The translations under genes were made by a program, and so were the position numbers. Below are positions 51,685 to 60,619 of a stretch of DNA of 64,000 nucleotides, one piece after another. How positions within the stretch are numbered: position 1 is the first letter of the stretch; each line of letters opens with the position of its first letter. The notes under the pieces are model-generated. The model had not been told where the DNA came from. It did no database searches and saw nothing but the letters and a program-made list of their open reading frames with translations. Location of the stretch: NCBI GenBank assembly GCA_024742495.1, contig JANSYJ010000009.1, positions 1 through 64,000 of the forward strand, read 5' to 3'. The stretch comes from Bacteroidota bacterium (GTDB taxonomy: Bacteria > Bacteroidota > Bacteroidia > Flavobacteriales > Schleiferiaceae).

Positions 51685-52932
51685 ATGAATACTACGCTTC
51701 CGCAGATCTGTGCAAACAGTAAGCAACAATTTGACCTTACCTCGGCCGCCGACCAAGAATATCTCTACCGCTTGGTGGAAAGTCTACAGGGCTTTGCCTT
51801 AAATGATATTGTGAAATTGGGCAACGATTCCCAATCTCCGCTTTCCTTTCGGATGGCCGCCAAAATTTTTGAATCGAAAAGCTATGTCCAATCTACTACT
51901 AAAAGTTTAAAGATTGGGGTGGTTTTCGCGATGTGGGGCGAGCAAAATCGGCTCTTAGCCCACAGTGAAGAAAATCCAAATGGGGAAGATCTTTTAAATG
52001 TAAAACTCAATCAATTGAACTGGCTTTTAGCCGATTCCAATATCAGTTGGAAACTTTATGCAGTGGATGATGGCTGCCCCCATGCTAGTGGCACTATTGC
52101 AGAAAGTATTCGCGAAAAATCGAAATTGGCCAAGCATGCTGAAATTCTCTTTTTAGAACAGCACCTACCATCGAAAAAAGCGCCCCTTAAAAATCTTGCT
52201 TCGGCTGATGATTCCCGCAAGGGAGGCGCTATACTGCTGGGTTGTGAAAAGGCTTTAGCGGATGGCGTGGATCTCGTAATCTACACCGATGCCGATAACT
52301 CTGTGCATCTTTCCCAAATTGGGCTATTGTTAGCGCCTCATTTGGAAGAAAATTACAATGTAGTCCTGGGAAATCGCAAAGATCCCAAGTCGGTTTTGGT
52401 GAAACAGGAAAATCGCTGGGGAATTGGAATTAAAGCCCTGCGACACATGCAAAGAATGATTGGGGTAAGCATTTTCTCTCGGGATATCCGCGATTCGCAA
52501 GCGGCCTTTAAACTTTATCATAAAAATATTCTCGCTGAGATTTTAGAAAATCCCTCCGTCTTCGACTTTTCATTTGACTCCGATTGGATTGCCTGTGTGA
52601 TTGCCAAGGAGGAAAAGTTTGCTAAGGTGCCTTTTGCCTTTATTGATTCTTTTGCCGAATCTGCCTCTATAGTGCAGGGGCCGATGACTACTTGGGAGAC
52701 TTTATTAAAAGGCTTGATTAGGGCCGTTCGCGCCCGTGAAATTCCCCATAATGAAGAAATGGCGGAAATAGTTATGCAGGAAATTAATAGTCACCATGAT
52801 TTAGATTTACTAATTAATGATTTACCGGAAGAACTGCTCGACGCTTCCGATAAAGATCTTGGTGACCCGGCGATCATGTCGCCACAGGCGATGGGGGCTT
52901 GGATTCGAAAAAAGAAAAGTGAAGGGGATTAA
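51685..52932 (+). CDS. GT2-like glycosyltransferase
   Basis: 415 residues, soluble. A nucleotide-sugar fold of GT-A type: IGVVFAMWGEQNRLLAH at the start of the domain (about 75), YAVDDGCPH, then the DxD motif YTDADNS (about 200-206) and LGNRKDPKS. No membrane segment. A 75-residue N-terminal helix region precedes the domain and a 70-residue acidic tail follows it. Similar stand-alone GT2 enzymes act on polysaccharide or small glycosides; the acceptor is unknown. It stands alone, downstream of the toxin-antitoxin pair. Confidence 0.8.
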   Translation: MNTTLPQICANSKQQFDLTSAADQEYLYRLVESLQGFALNDIVKLGNDSQSPLSFRMAAKIFESKSYVQSTTKSLKIGVVFAMWGEQNRLLAHSEENPNGEDLLNVKLNQLNWLLADSNISWKLYAVDDGCPHASGTIAESIREKSKLAKHAEILFLEQHLPSKKAPLKNLASADDSRKGGAILLGCEKALADGVDLVIYTDADNSVHLSQIGLLLAPHLEENYNVVLGNRKDPKSVLVKQENRWGIGIKALRHMQRMIGVSIFSRDIRDSQAAFKLYHKNILAEILENPSVFDFSFDSDWIACVIAKEEKFAKVPFAFIDSFAESASIVQGPMTTWETLLKGLIRAVRAREIPHNEEMAEIVMQEINSHHDLDLLINDLPEELLDASDKDLGDPAIMSPQAMGAWIRKKKSEGD

Positions 52933-53122
52933 GCTTGCTGGGAAATATTTCATTCTATTTAATGGATTAATGAATAAACCTAAGCGGCTATTCGGAATAA
53001 GCTAAATCCATATTTCCTCTCTTTATGATTCGGCCAACTCAATTTCAATTTGACCCATTCACTTTGGATAGCAATTCCAAAACCGCAAATAATCCTGTGA
53101 AAATTTTTAATCATTTAGGCCT

Positions 53123-53806
53123 ATGAAAGTCGCATTTATCATTGGTGGTATTATTTGGCTATTAACGTTATACCTTGGCTTAGTCCTGGCGGAAAAGAAA
53201 GGAGTATCACGCCAATGGATGTGGTTTGGTTTGCATCCTTTTTCTGCTTGGATAGGTTATTTAATCATTAGTAAAAAAGACCCTACTGTAGCTTGCTCAA
53301 AATGCTATGGTAGGGTAGATCCAAAGGCGGAAGTTTGTAAGTATTGTCGCTCCGATCTAAAAGTTCCAGCTGACTTTCAAGCTCCTAATAGCAGCCTCCA
53401 CTTTAAGCTTTCTGTGCTTTTAGGCCCGGGCATTTTAGTTGCGGGTTTAATCGTCTCCTCATTTTTTGAAAAGGAGCCTGTCATGCGTAATTATGTTATT
53501 GCTTATTGGCTTTATGAAAGCCCTTTGGAAATGCTGAATTCAGATTCTTTAATCACGACTCATCTCGGAGAAAGCATAAAATCTCAATATCAATTTAATT
53601 CTTCTCAAAGTGGAGAGGAGCTGATTCTAACTTTTAAAGTGATCGGAGACGAGGGGAATGGCTGGGTAAAAGCCTTCATGCATAATGAAGAAAACATTTG
53701 GATAAGCGATTCTCTGCGATTTATCAAAGCAAACTCCACCGATACCATTTGGCTAAGGGAAGTTTTGGAAATCGAGAACTTTTTAAATGATTCCACTCGA
53801 TATTAG
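53123..53806 (+). CDS. Zinc-ribbon / Coa1-like membrane protein, copy 1
   Basis: 227 residues. One membrane helix (FIIGGIIWLLTLYLGLVLA), a motif QWMWFGLHPFSAWIGYLI, a zinc ribbon with Cys58/Cys61 and Cys72/Cys75, a second helix (LLGPGILVAGLIVSSFF), then a C-terminal domain with LGESIKSQYQFNSSQSGEELILTFKVIGDEGNGWVKAF ... WISDSLRF. This last pattern (LG..I, G.G.V.A, W.L..L) is that of Coa1/Tim21-type cytochrome oxidase assembly domains. A diverged paralogue follows after 76 bases, then a convergent SCO gene. Confidence 0.75.
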   Translation: MKVAFIIGGIIWLLTLYLGLVLAEKKGVSRQWMWFGLHPFSAWIGYLIISKKDPTVACSKCYGRVDPKAEVCKYCRSDLKVPADFQAPNSSLHFKLSVLLGPGILVAGLIVSSFFEKEPVMRNYVIAYWLYESPLEMLNSDSLITTHLGESIKSQYQFNSSQSGEELILTFKVIGDEGNGWVKAFMHNEENIWISDSLRFIKANSTDTIWLREVLEIENFLNDSTRY

Positions 53807-53882
53807 CGGCCATACCTTCACCCTGATTTTGGATGGACACCATGGCTAGCTTTATATTAGCCCTAACAATAATCTGTTTCCA

Positions 53883-54527
53883 ATGACTTGGTCCCTAATC
53901 AGCATTCTTACATTTCTCATTGCATGGTTTGCTCCATTAATTTTGGGTTTAAACTTGGCCAAGCGGAAAAGAGTTAATCGCAATTGGATGTGGTTTTCTG
54001 TGCACCCCATGCTCTCATGGGTAGGGTATTTAATTGTGGCCCGTAAGCAACTTAAAGTAAATTGTCCTGAGTGCTATTCCGAAATTCACCCTCAAGCTAG
54101 GCTCTGCCCCTATTGTAGTTCGAAGCTTCCCGAGAACAGCTACCCTTCCGACTCGCCCAAAGACGGCTTACACACTACTTTGGCCTTGTTAACCGGACCA
54201 TTGGCATTAACGCTATTTATCACTTCTTTCTTTATCAATATTGCCGACTCAATAAAAGATACTTGGGCCTACGGCGAGGCCTGGAACCGAATTGAAAATT
54301 CGCAAGAGGCTCAAGGTTTTTTAGGAGGTGAAATGGAGGCAAGTAGTTTTGTTAATGGCTCATTTCAGAGTAATCGTACTAGTATAAACTTTGAAGTGGA
54401 AGGAGCTAAAGGCTCGGGCAAAGTCATTATTGGCGCACATAGAGAACTGAAAACCTGGTCTATGGACACGCTATGGATCTTAGACAATACCTCGGGTGAC
54501 ACGCTCGATCTTAGCGATAAAAAGTAA
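53883..54527 (+). CDS. Zinc-ribbon / Coa1-like membrane protein, copy 2
   Basis: 214 residues with the same plan as the gene before it: helix (LISILTFLIAWFAPLILGL), NWMWFSVHPMLSWVGYLIV, zinc ribbon Cys61/Cys64 and Cys75/Cys78, second helix, and a Coa1/Tim21-like end (LGGEMEASSFVNGSFQSNRTSINFEVEGAKGSGKVIIGAHRELKTWSMDTLWI). The shared WMWF..HP..SW.GYLI block is longer-conserved than the C-terminal domain, so it may be the functional core. It ends five bases from the convergent SCO gene. Confidence 0.75.
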   Translation: MTWSLISILTFLIAWFAPLILGLNLAKRKRVNRNWMWFSVHPMLSWVGYLIVARKQLKVNCPECYSEIHPQARLCPYCSSKLPENSYPSDSPKDGLHTTLALLTGPLALTLFITSFFINIADSIKDTWAYGEAWNRIENSQEAQGFLGGEMEASSFVNGSFQSNRTSINFEVEGAKGSGKVIIGAHRELKTWSMDTLWILDNTSGDTLDLSDKK

Positions 54528-54532
54528 GAATA

Positions 54533-55216
54533 CTATTTAGGCTCGTACTCCGCCTTTAAAATTTGATAGTCACTAATTAAGCGGTCCACATCGGCTTCGC
54601 TGGTTCCGTCGTAATAGCCTCGAATTCGCTTTAGCTTATCCACTAAAACAAAATTCTCGGTATGGATAAAATCCGCTTCATCACCATTTCCGCCCTGATC
54701 GAAAATTGCAAAATAAGAGCGACGTGCTAAATTGTAAATCTGTGGTTTATCGCCCGTTAAGATATGCCACTTGCCAGGGATGGCCTCATGCAAATCAGCG
54801 TAAGCTTTAAGCACCGGAACCGAATCCATTTCTGGTGTTACCGAATGCGATAAGATTAAAAAATCTTCCTCATCCTTCATTACTTCTTGAAGGCGCCTTT
54901 TTTGGACTGCCATATCTTTACAGATATCCGGGCAAACGGTAAAAAAGAAATCGGCCACGTAAATTTTCGACTGTACCGTTTCGGTATTTACGCTATCGCC
55001 AAATTGATTTATTAGGCCAAACGGCAATACCTTATGGTCTATTCCAACCTCTCTAAGGTCCTCTTCCACTAAGCGACGATCGAGTTCGGAAGGATTGTAA
55101 ATAGGCAGGCGCTCTTTTGGCTTTAAAATGTAATAGCTCCCAGTTATTCCCACCACAAAAACCAAAACCAAAATTCCAATCCGCATGTAATCGGTGGAGG
55201 TCAAATTTATTTTCAT
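54533..55216 (-). CDS. SCO1/SenC-family copper chaperone
   Basis: 227 residues. N-terminal anchor (IGILVLVFVVGITGSYYIL), thioredoxin fold with VADFFFTVCPDICK (Cys95, Cys99) and the distal His185 (ADFIHTENF). The CxxxC pair plus His bind copper for the CuA site of cytochrome c oxidase. The motif ends in CK instead of the usual CP, a small variation. It is convergent with the two Coa1-like genes. Confidence 0.92.
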   Translation of the reverse strand: MKINLTSTDYMRIGILVLVFVVGITGSYYILKPKERLPIYNPSELDRRLVEEDLREVGIDHKVLPFGLINQFGDSVNTETVQSKIYVADFFFTVCPDICKDMAVQKRRLQEVMKDEEDFLILSHSVTPEMDSVPVLKAYADLHEAIPGKWHILTGDKPQIYNLARRSYFAIFDQGGNGDEADFIHTENFVLVDKLKRIRGYYDGTSEADVDRLISDYQILKAEYEPK

Positions 55217-55291
55217 AGTGCAAAAATAAAAGGGGATTCGGTGCGAGCGGTGACTAATGTCCTAACTTCGCGAGAAATTGTACAAAAGGAA

Positions 55292-55765
55292 ATGAAAAAG
55301 TTTGCTTGGGCCTTAATGGCTCTTACTCTAATTTGGGCTTGCTCCAATTCAACCGCCGAAAACACGGAAGATTCAGAAGCCACCAGTAGCACTAGCACCG
55401 CCGATTTAAGAGCAGAAGTAATGGCGCTGCACGATAAGGTTATGCCTGAAATGACGCCAATGAGCAAGCTTCAGGGACAGTTAATGACCGCATCAGTAGG
55501 ACGAGAAGATAGCATAGAAATTATGACTACTGCCACCGATTTAAAATATGCCAAGGAAGCCATGATGGTATGGATGCGTGACTTTAGCAATAACTTCAAT
55601 GAAGAATGGAGTGAGGAGGAAAAGGCCGTTTTCTTTAAAGAAGAAAAAGTGAAGATGGAACGCATTGACGCTAAAACCCAGGAGGCTTTGGCCGCCGGCA
55701 GAACCTTAATGGAATCTTTAAGCGCCGAAATGACCACCACCACAGACTCTGTAAGCGCGGAGTAA
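55292..55765 (+). CDS. Small lipoprotein of unknown function
   Basis: 157 residues from the ATG at 55292, which starts a lipoprotein signal with lipobox IWAC. A Ser/Thr/Glu-rich linker leads to a helical region (RAEVMALHDKVMPEMTPMSKL; AKEAMMVWMRDFSNNF; AVFFKEEKVKMERIDAKTQEAL). Such helical lipoproteins in Bacteroidota are sometimes named 'viral A-type inclusion protein', which says nothing on function. Divergent from SCO and followed by a strong terminator. Confidence 0.75.
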   Translation: MKKFAWALMALTLIWACSNSTAENTEDSEATSSTSTADLRAEVMALHDKVMPEMTPMSKLQGQLMTASVGREDSIEIMTTATDLKYAKEAMMVWMRDFSNNFNEEWSEEEKAVFFKEEKVKMERIDAKTQEALAAGRTLMESLSAEMTTTTDSVSAE

Positions 55766-55790
55766 TTAGCTCAAAAATACTTTATTAGGG

Positions 55791-55823
55791 AAAGGTGTTT
55801 CAAGATTTGGAACACCTTTTTTT
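55791..55823 (+). terminator. Terminator of the lipoprotein gene
   Basis: Perfect arms AAAGGTGTT/AACACCTTT, 11-nt loop, run of seven T residues. It lies between this gene and the convergent end of the suf operon and may serve both. Confidence 0.9.
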
Positions 55824-55849
55824 ATGAGTAGGATCTAGTACACAATGAA

Positions 55850-56359
55850 CTAGACGCCCTTATTCTTATAAATGGGAACCGTGGAACAGGCTTCGCCAAA
55901 TAGCAAGGATTTCACCCTTGGCTTTAAGTGCATGGCGATACTTAAATAGCTTTGAGGCGGAATTGGTAAATCGCCACAACCTTTTATTATCACCCTTTTG
56001 GCTTTATACTGATCCCAATCTATCGCCGCCAGGGATTCTTCCATTAGCAGCATTTCGAGTTGCTCCGGCGATCCATAAAGCACCCGTTTGGCTAAATCTT
56101 CTACATAGGTTCCTATTAACATATAGGCCCATTGGGGAATAATGGCATCTTCGGAGCAATAAACCGCAAGGCAGGCTTCTTTGTATTGCAACCAATCATG
56201 CTCTTTTAAATGCGCACGAAATTCCTTTTCACGCAAGATAATTCCTTCATATAGCCAAGGGGCAATATCAAGGCTCATACGCTTAGCCCGAGGATAATAG
56301 TCTTCAAGGCTCAGGGTAATTAAGCCGCTTTCAGCAACTTTGTTACGAATTTCATCCAT
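55850..56359 (-). CDS. DUF2480 family protein
   Basis: 169 residues, soluble. The DUF2480 pattern is clear: ITLSLEDYYP, FDIAPWLYEGIILREKEFR-like DIAPWLYEG, AVYCSEDAIIPQWAYMLI and RVIIKGCGDLPIPP. The function is unknown, but it is commonly found at the end of suf operons in Bacteroidota. Here its ATG overlaps the sufT stop by one base. The Cys in GCGD and CSED could bind metal. Confidence 0.9.
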   Translation of the reverse strand: MDEIRNKVAESGLITLSLEDYYPRAKRMSLDIAPWLYEGIILREKEFRAHLKEHDWLQYKEACLAVYCSEDAIIPQWAYMLIGTYVEDLAKRVLYGSPEQLEMLLMEESLAAIDWDQYKAKRVIIKGCGDLPIPPQSYLSIAMHLKPRVKSLLFGEACSTVPIYKNKGV

Positions 56360-56685
56360 TAGAGAAAACCTAATTCCAACATTGCCTCCTCACTCATCAT
56401 GTCTTTGGTCCAAGTGGGCTCAAAAGTAATTTCAACCTCAACTTCATTTACTTCGTCGAGGGTCCCTACTTTCTGCTTCACTTCCTCCGGCATACTTTCC
56501 GCCACCGGGCAATTGGGTGAAGTTAAGGTCATGAGTATTTTAACATCACCCTCTGAGCTTACCTGAACATCATAAATAAGTCCAAGCTCGTATATATTAA
56601 CCGGTATCTCAGGGTCGAAAATAGAGCGAAGCATATCCACAATGTCATCGCCTACCTTTTGCATTTCCGCATCGTTCATTGCCAT
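56359..56685 (-). CDS. sufT: SUF-associated MIP18/DUF59 protein
   Basis: 108 residues. Core DPEIPVNIYELGLIYDV with the helix-turn typical of DUF59, then TLTSPNCPVAESMPEEV with the conserved Cys. These proteins help mature [4Fe-4S] proteins. An alternative Met start at 56679 is equally good. Placed after sufE in the suf operon. Confidence 0.93.
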   Translation of the reverse strand: MAMNDAEMQKVGDDIVDMLRSIFDPEIPVNIYELGLIYDVQVSSEGDVKILMTLTSPNCPVAESMPEEVKQKVGTLDEVNEVEVEITFEPTWTKDMMSEEAMLELGFL

Positions 56686-56697
56686 AGTGTATAGGGT

Positions 56698-57117
56698 TTA
56701 ATTCGCCTGTAAAGCCAAGGCATAAAATTTCATCTGCTTTACCATACTTAAAAGGCCATTGGCTCTGGTTGGACTCAAGTGCTCTTTTAATCCGATCTCA
56801 TCGAGGAAATACAAATTGGCACCAGAAATAGCTTCCGCGGGCTGCCCATCAAAAACGCGTATCAAGAGGGCTATAAGCCCTTTGGTTAAGATGGCATCTG
56901 AATCGGCCCTAAAGTGCACGGCCGCCTTTTCACCTTCGGCATGCAACCACACCCTACTCTGACAACCCTTAATGATATTCTCGTCTAGCTTATGCTCTTC
57001 CGCAATCAGGGGTAGTGATTTCCCTAAATCAATAAGGTATTCATAGCGTTGCATCCAATCGTCGAACATCTGGAATTCCGCAATAATTTCCTCTTGTATT
57101 TCCTTTAAATCAGGCAT
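56698..57117 (-). CDS. sufE: SufE sulfur-transfer protein
   Basis: 139 residues. It takes the persulfide from the SufS cysteine and passes it to SufB. The acceptor Cys is Cys51 in IKGCQSRVWL, and the family pattern FDDWMQRYEYLIDLGKSLP is intact. The start overlaps the methyltransferase gene by eight bases. Confidence 0.95.
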   Translation of the reverse strand: MPDLKEIQEEIIAEFQMFDDWMQRYEYLIDLGKSLPLIAEEHKLDENIIKGCQSRVWLHAEGEKAAVHFRADSDAILTKGLIALLIRVFDGQPAEAISGANLYFLDEIGLKEHLSPTRANGLLSMVKQMKFYALALQAN

Positions 57118-58036
57118 TCTTAAGCTTATTTACAAGGTGAACATGGCTTATAGCAAGTTCTTTAGGCTCGCGGCTGGCAAAGGGTTCCGCGAGCTTCATT
57201 GATTTCAGAAGTTCCGGCTCCCCAGGTCGGGCCTCCGATTTGATTATCTCTAAACCACATTGCTGATAGAGCTCTTGGTAATCCGCTAATCGCAATCGAT
57301 TTTGGGGCTGAACGCTATTATCTATGCGCTGCCAAGCACTATCGCTATAGATTAAAAAATTGTAGATGTTTATGCTGGAATCAAGATGGGCAAAGTGATC
57401 CGACATGTCTATAAAGTGACTCATCAGGCCCTCTGGTTTCAATAAACGCTTAAACTCAATTAAGATCTCAGAAAGGATATTGGGATAGATGTGCTCGAAA
57501 ACATTATTGGAGTGGATAAGATCAAAGCTTGCTGAGGCCTCCTTTAAACTTCGGGCATCCCCTACTTGATAGTCGATATTTGTAGCGACCATTAGCGATT
57601 CTAAATTCAGTTTTTGCGGCTCCAATTTTAAAAATTGAGCCTTTCTACTTTCAACAAAATAAGGATCGAATTCTGCTAGTTTACCCTCCTTTAACCAAGA
57701 TTGAAATTTGGATACCGTTTCGCGGAAAGCCGCTTCATTTAAAAGCGGACTAAGATCTACGGTAAGAATGCGCTGCGCTCCAGCGAGGTACATGCAAAGG
57801 GGTACAACAGGATACCAACCGGTACCAATTTCCAGGCTATTAAACTCGCCTTTGGGATTTTCCGTTTTATAGAAACGAAGGTGGTCTTTGGCATGTTGAA
57901 GCTTATCCGAGAGGTAGTCGTCACTTAGTCGCACCCCTTTGGTGATGTACTTCTGAAACCAAAAGTTAATTTTATGACTGCCAGGCAGAAAAGAAATCAG
58001 CTTTTGGATTAAAGCCTTAAGAATCCACTTTTTCAT
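57110..58036 (-). CDS. SAM-dependent methyltransferase inside the suf operon
   Basis: 308 residues. Class I fold: SAM-binding FNSLEIGTGWYPVVPL (about 67-82), acidic strand end ILTVDLS (about 95), DARSL and DLIHSNNVFEHI (motif for methyltransferase type 11). The N-terminal 60 residues (LIQKLISFLPGSHKINFWFQKYITKG) match those methyltransferases found in polysaccharide clusters. It starts one base after sufS and overlaps sufE, so it is co-translated with SUF genes; no functional link is known. Confidence 0.85.
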   Translation of the reverse strand: MKKWILKALIQKLISFLPGSHKINFWFQKYITKGVRLSDDYLSDKLQHAKDHLRFYKTENPKGEFNSLEIGTGWYPVVPLCMYLAGAQRILTVDLSPLLNEAAFRETVSKFQSWLKEGKLAEFDPYFVESRKAQFLKLEPQKLNLESLMVATNIDYQVGDARSLKEASASFDLIHSNNVFEHIYPNILSEILIEFKRLLKPEGLMSHFIDMSDHFAHLDSSINIYNFLIYSDSAWQRIDNSVQPQNRLRLADYQELYQQCGLEIIKSEARPGEPELLKSMKLAEPFASREPKELAISHVHLVNKLKNA

Positions 58037-58037
58037 T

Positions 58038-59279
58038 TTAGGCCAGCATATTATGTGCCCTATCTAAAGCATCAATCATTTGATCAATTTCAGATTTGGT
58101 ATTGTAAAATGCAAAGCTAGCGCGAATAGTTCCATTAATACCATAATGCTGCATAATAGGCTGAGCACAATGATGTCCGGTGCGTACAGCAACTCCCAGT
58201 TTGTCCAAGATAACACCCACATCATAGGGATGGATATCGCCTAAAAGGAAGGAAATAACCGAGGCCTTATTTTCGGCCTCGCCAATTATGCGCAGATCTG
58301 GAAATTGGCTTTTTAAACGCTGAGTTCCGTAGTGAAGCAGCTCATTTTCATAAGCGCCAATGGCATCCAAACCAATTTGGTTTACATAGTCTATGGCCTT
58401 TGCCAAAACAATTCCACCGGCAATATTTGGGGTACCCGCTTCAAATTTATGAGGCAATCCGGCATAAGTAGTTTTCTCGAAGCTTACCTCGGCAATCATC
58501 TCACCTCCACCTTGATAAGGAGGCATCATTTCCAAAAGCTTTTCCTTTCCGTATAAAACGCCAACACCAGTTGGACCAAATAATTTATGACCGCTAAAGG
58601 TGTAAAAGTCAGCATCTAAATCCTGAACATCCACGGCCATGTGAGGGACGCTCTGTGCCCCATCAATTAAAACCCAGGCACCATATTCATGTGCTTTCTG
58701 AATCATCTCCTTTATCGGGTTTATGGTACCCATGGCATTGGAAATGTGGTTTACCGCTAGCAATTTAGTTTTGGCGCTTAGGAGCTTTTCAAATTCTGCT
58801 TGAATTAATTCTCCGCGCTCATTAATTGGAATCACCTTTAGTACCGCGCCACTTCGCTCGCAAAGCATTTGCCAAGGAACAATATTGCTGTGATGCTCCA
58901 ATTGAGAAACTAGAATCTCATCGCCACTTTTAATTAAGCCTTGCCCTAGAGAAGAAGCCACCAGGTTAATACCATCGGTTGTCCCTTTGGTATAAATTAT
59001 CTCATGGCTTTTTTCGGCATTCAGGTGCTTGCGAATTGTTTCCCGGGCCGCCTCGTAGGCATCGGTCGCCTGCTGGCTGAGGAAATGCACCCCTCGGTGA
59101 ATATTACTGTTTATTTGATTGTAATAATCCGAAATCGCGTCGATTACAACTTTAGGCTTCTGGGAGCTCGCCGCATTATCAAAATAAACAAGGGGCTTGC
59201 CGTACACTTCTTGGTGAAGTATGGGAAAGTCTTGTCTTACTTTTGATATAGGAAATGCTTGCACGCTCTCTTTAATCAT
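58038..59279 (-). CDS. sufS: SufS cysteine desulfurase
   Basis: 413 residues, PLP enzyme of class V fold (type II desulfurase). PLP Lys in SGHKLFGPTG, catalytic Cys in RTGHHCAQP, start DFPILHQEVYGKPLVYFDNAASSQKP. It supplies sulfur for cluster assembly with SufE. Ten bases after sufD. Confidence 0.96.
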   Translation of the reverse strand: MIKESVQAFPISKVRQDFPILHQEVYGKPLVYFDNAASSQKPKVVIDAISDYYNQINSNIHRGVHFLSQQATDAYEAARETIRKHLNAEKSHEIIYTKGTTDGINLVASSLGQGLIKSGDEILVSQLEHHSNIVPWQMLCERSGAVLKVIPINERGELIQAEFEKLLSAKTKLLAVNHISNAMGTINPIKEMIQKAHEYGAWVLIDGAQSVPHMAVDVQDLDADFYTFSGHKLFGPTGVGVLYGKEKLLEMMPPYQGGGEMIAEVSFEKTTYAGLPHKFEAGTPNIAGGIVLAKAIDYVNQIGLDAIGAYENELLHYGTQRLKSQFPDLRIIGEAENKASVISFLLGDIHPYDVGVILDKLGVAVRTGHHCAQPIMQHYGINGTIRASFAFYNTKSEIDQMIDALDRAHNMLA

Positions 59280-59288
59280 GTTAATCGC

Positions 59289-60608
59289 TTAAAGTTCAAA
59301 ATCTAGATTAACGTTCAATTTCTTAGCAATAAGGCGATTCAGCTTCTTTCTTAAAACTGGAATTTTCACATTGCGCAAACCATCATTGGCAAAAGCATAA
59401 AGCAAAAGGGCCTTAGCTTCCTTCTCTGGGATTCCTCTTGTTTTTAAATAAAAAAGAGCGTCCTCGTCTAATTGTCCAATGGTACAGCCATGTGAACATT
59501 GCACATCATCGGCATAGATTTCAAGCTGAGGCTTGGTATCAATAGAAGACTTATCGGTAAGAAGGATATTATTGTTTTGCTGAAAGGCATTGGTTTTTTG
59601 GGCATGTGGATGCACCATCACTTTGCCATTAAAAACCCCGTGTGAATTTTCATCGTAAATGCCCTTATACATTTCGTCAGAATAGCAATTCGGTACTTTG
59701 TGATCCACTAAGGTGTGATGATCTACCGTTTGCTTTCCGTCAATAACGGTGATGCCATCAAGGTGACTTTCCGTATGCTCTCCTTCTAAAAAGAAATTGA
59801 GGTTATTGCGGGTAAACTTACCACCGAAGGAGTAAGTCCCCAGGGTAACATTACTCTTGCTGTATTGTCGTACCGAAGTGCTGTCAATTAAAGATGCATT
59901 AGGGGCATCATTCTGAATTTTATAATAATTGACGCGGGAATCTTTTAGGGCAAAAATTTCCGTTGCGGTATTGGTTAAAACCTCTTGGCTACTTAAGCTC
60001 TGATGGCGTTCTAATATCGTAACCTCAGCATTTTCTTCTACCACCACCAAATTGCGTGGTTGAGTCATGGTTTCTACCCCATGGTCGGTAGTAATAAAAA
60101 TTACCTCCACAGGTTTGTCTACCGTTTTACCGCGCTTAACGCGGATAAAGGCGCCCTCTTTAGCAAAGGCGGTATTTACCGATGCCAGTGCTTCATCTTC
60201 TGGTAGGGCTTTATTGAAATACTTTTCGCCTACATCCTTGTACTTCGTTAGCATATTGCTAAAAGTGCAGATGTCAAAGTCGCTATGCGTAGTTTCACTT
60301 AACCAAGAGCTGTAATAGCCATCAATAAAAACCAGTTTATAGGTATCTACATCATTTAAGAAGTAGCGTTTTATAGCGCTAAAGTCTACCGTTTGCTCAT
60401 CGTTTACAAACACGCGGTAATCGTGCTTTAAAATGGGCTTTAGGTTGGTGTACTTCCACTCCTCATGTCTTTTTGTGGGAAAGCCCATTTTAATGAAGCG
60501 TTGAAAAGCCTCCCTACGCCTCGCGTGCATGGGGCTGTCCGCGGCACCATTGATCTCATTTTCAAAAACTAGAAATGAGGATTCAAGTTTGTCTTTTAAT
60601 GCTTCCAT
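59289..60608 (-). CDS. sufD: SufD scaffold component
   Basis: 439 residues. The beta-helical core and C-terminal HGCTIGQLDEDALFYLKTRGI with its conserved His are typical. It forms SufBC2D with the neighbouring SufB and SufC and is needed for iron entry. Normal length, good start 11 bases after sufC. Confidence 0.95.
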   Translation of the reverse strand: MEALKDKLESSFLVFENEINGAADSPMHARRREAFQRFIKMGFPTKRHEEWKYTNLKPILKHDYRVFVNDEQTVDFSAIKRYFLNDVDTYKLVFIDGYYSSWLSETTHSDFDICTFSNMLTKYKDVGEKYFNKALPEDEALASVNTAFAKEGAFIRVKRGKTVDKPVEVIFITTDHGVETMTQPRNLVVVEENAEVTILERHQSLSSQEVLTNTATEIFALKDSRVNYYKIQNDAPNASLIDSTSVRQYSKSNVTLGTYSFGGKFTRNNLNFFLEGEHTESHLDGITVIDGKQTVDHHTLVDHKVPNCYSDEMYKGIYDENSHGVFNGKVMVHPHAQKTNAFQQNNNILLTDKSSIDTKPQLEIYADDVQCSHGCTIGQLDEDALFYLKTRGIPEKEAKALLLYAFANDGLRNVKIPVLRKKLNRLIAKKLNVNLDFEL

Positions 60609-60619
60609 CCGATAATGAA

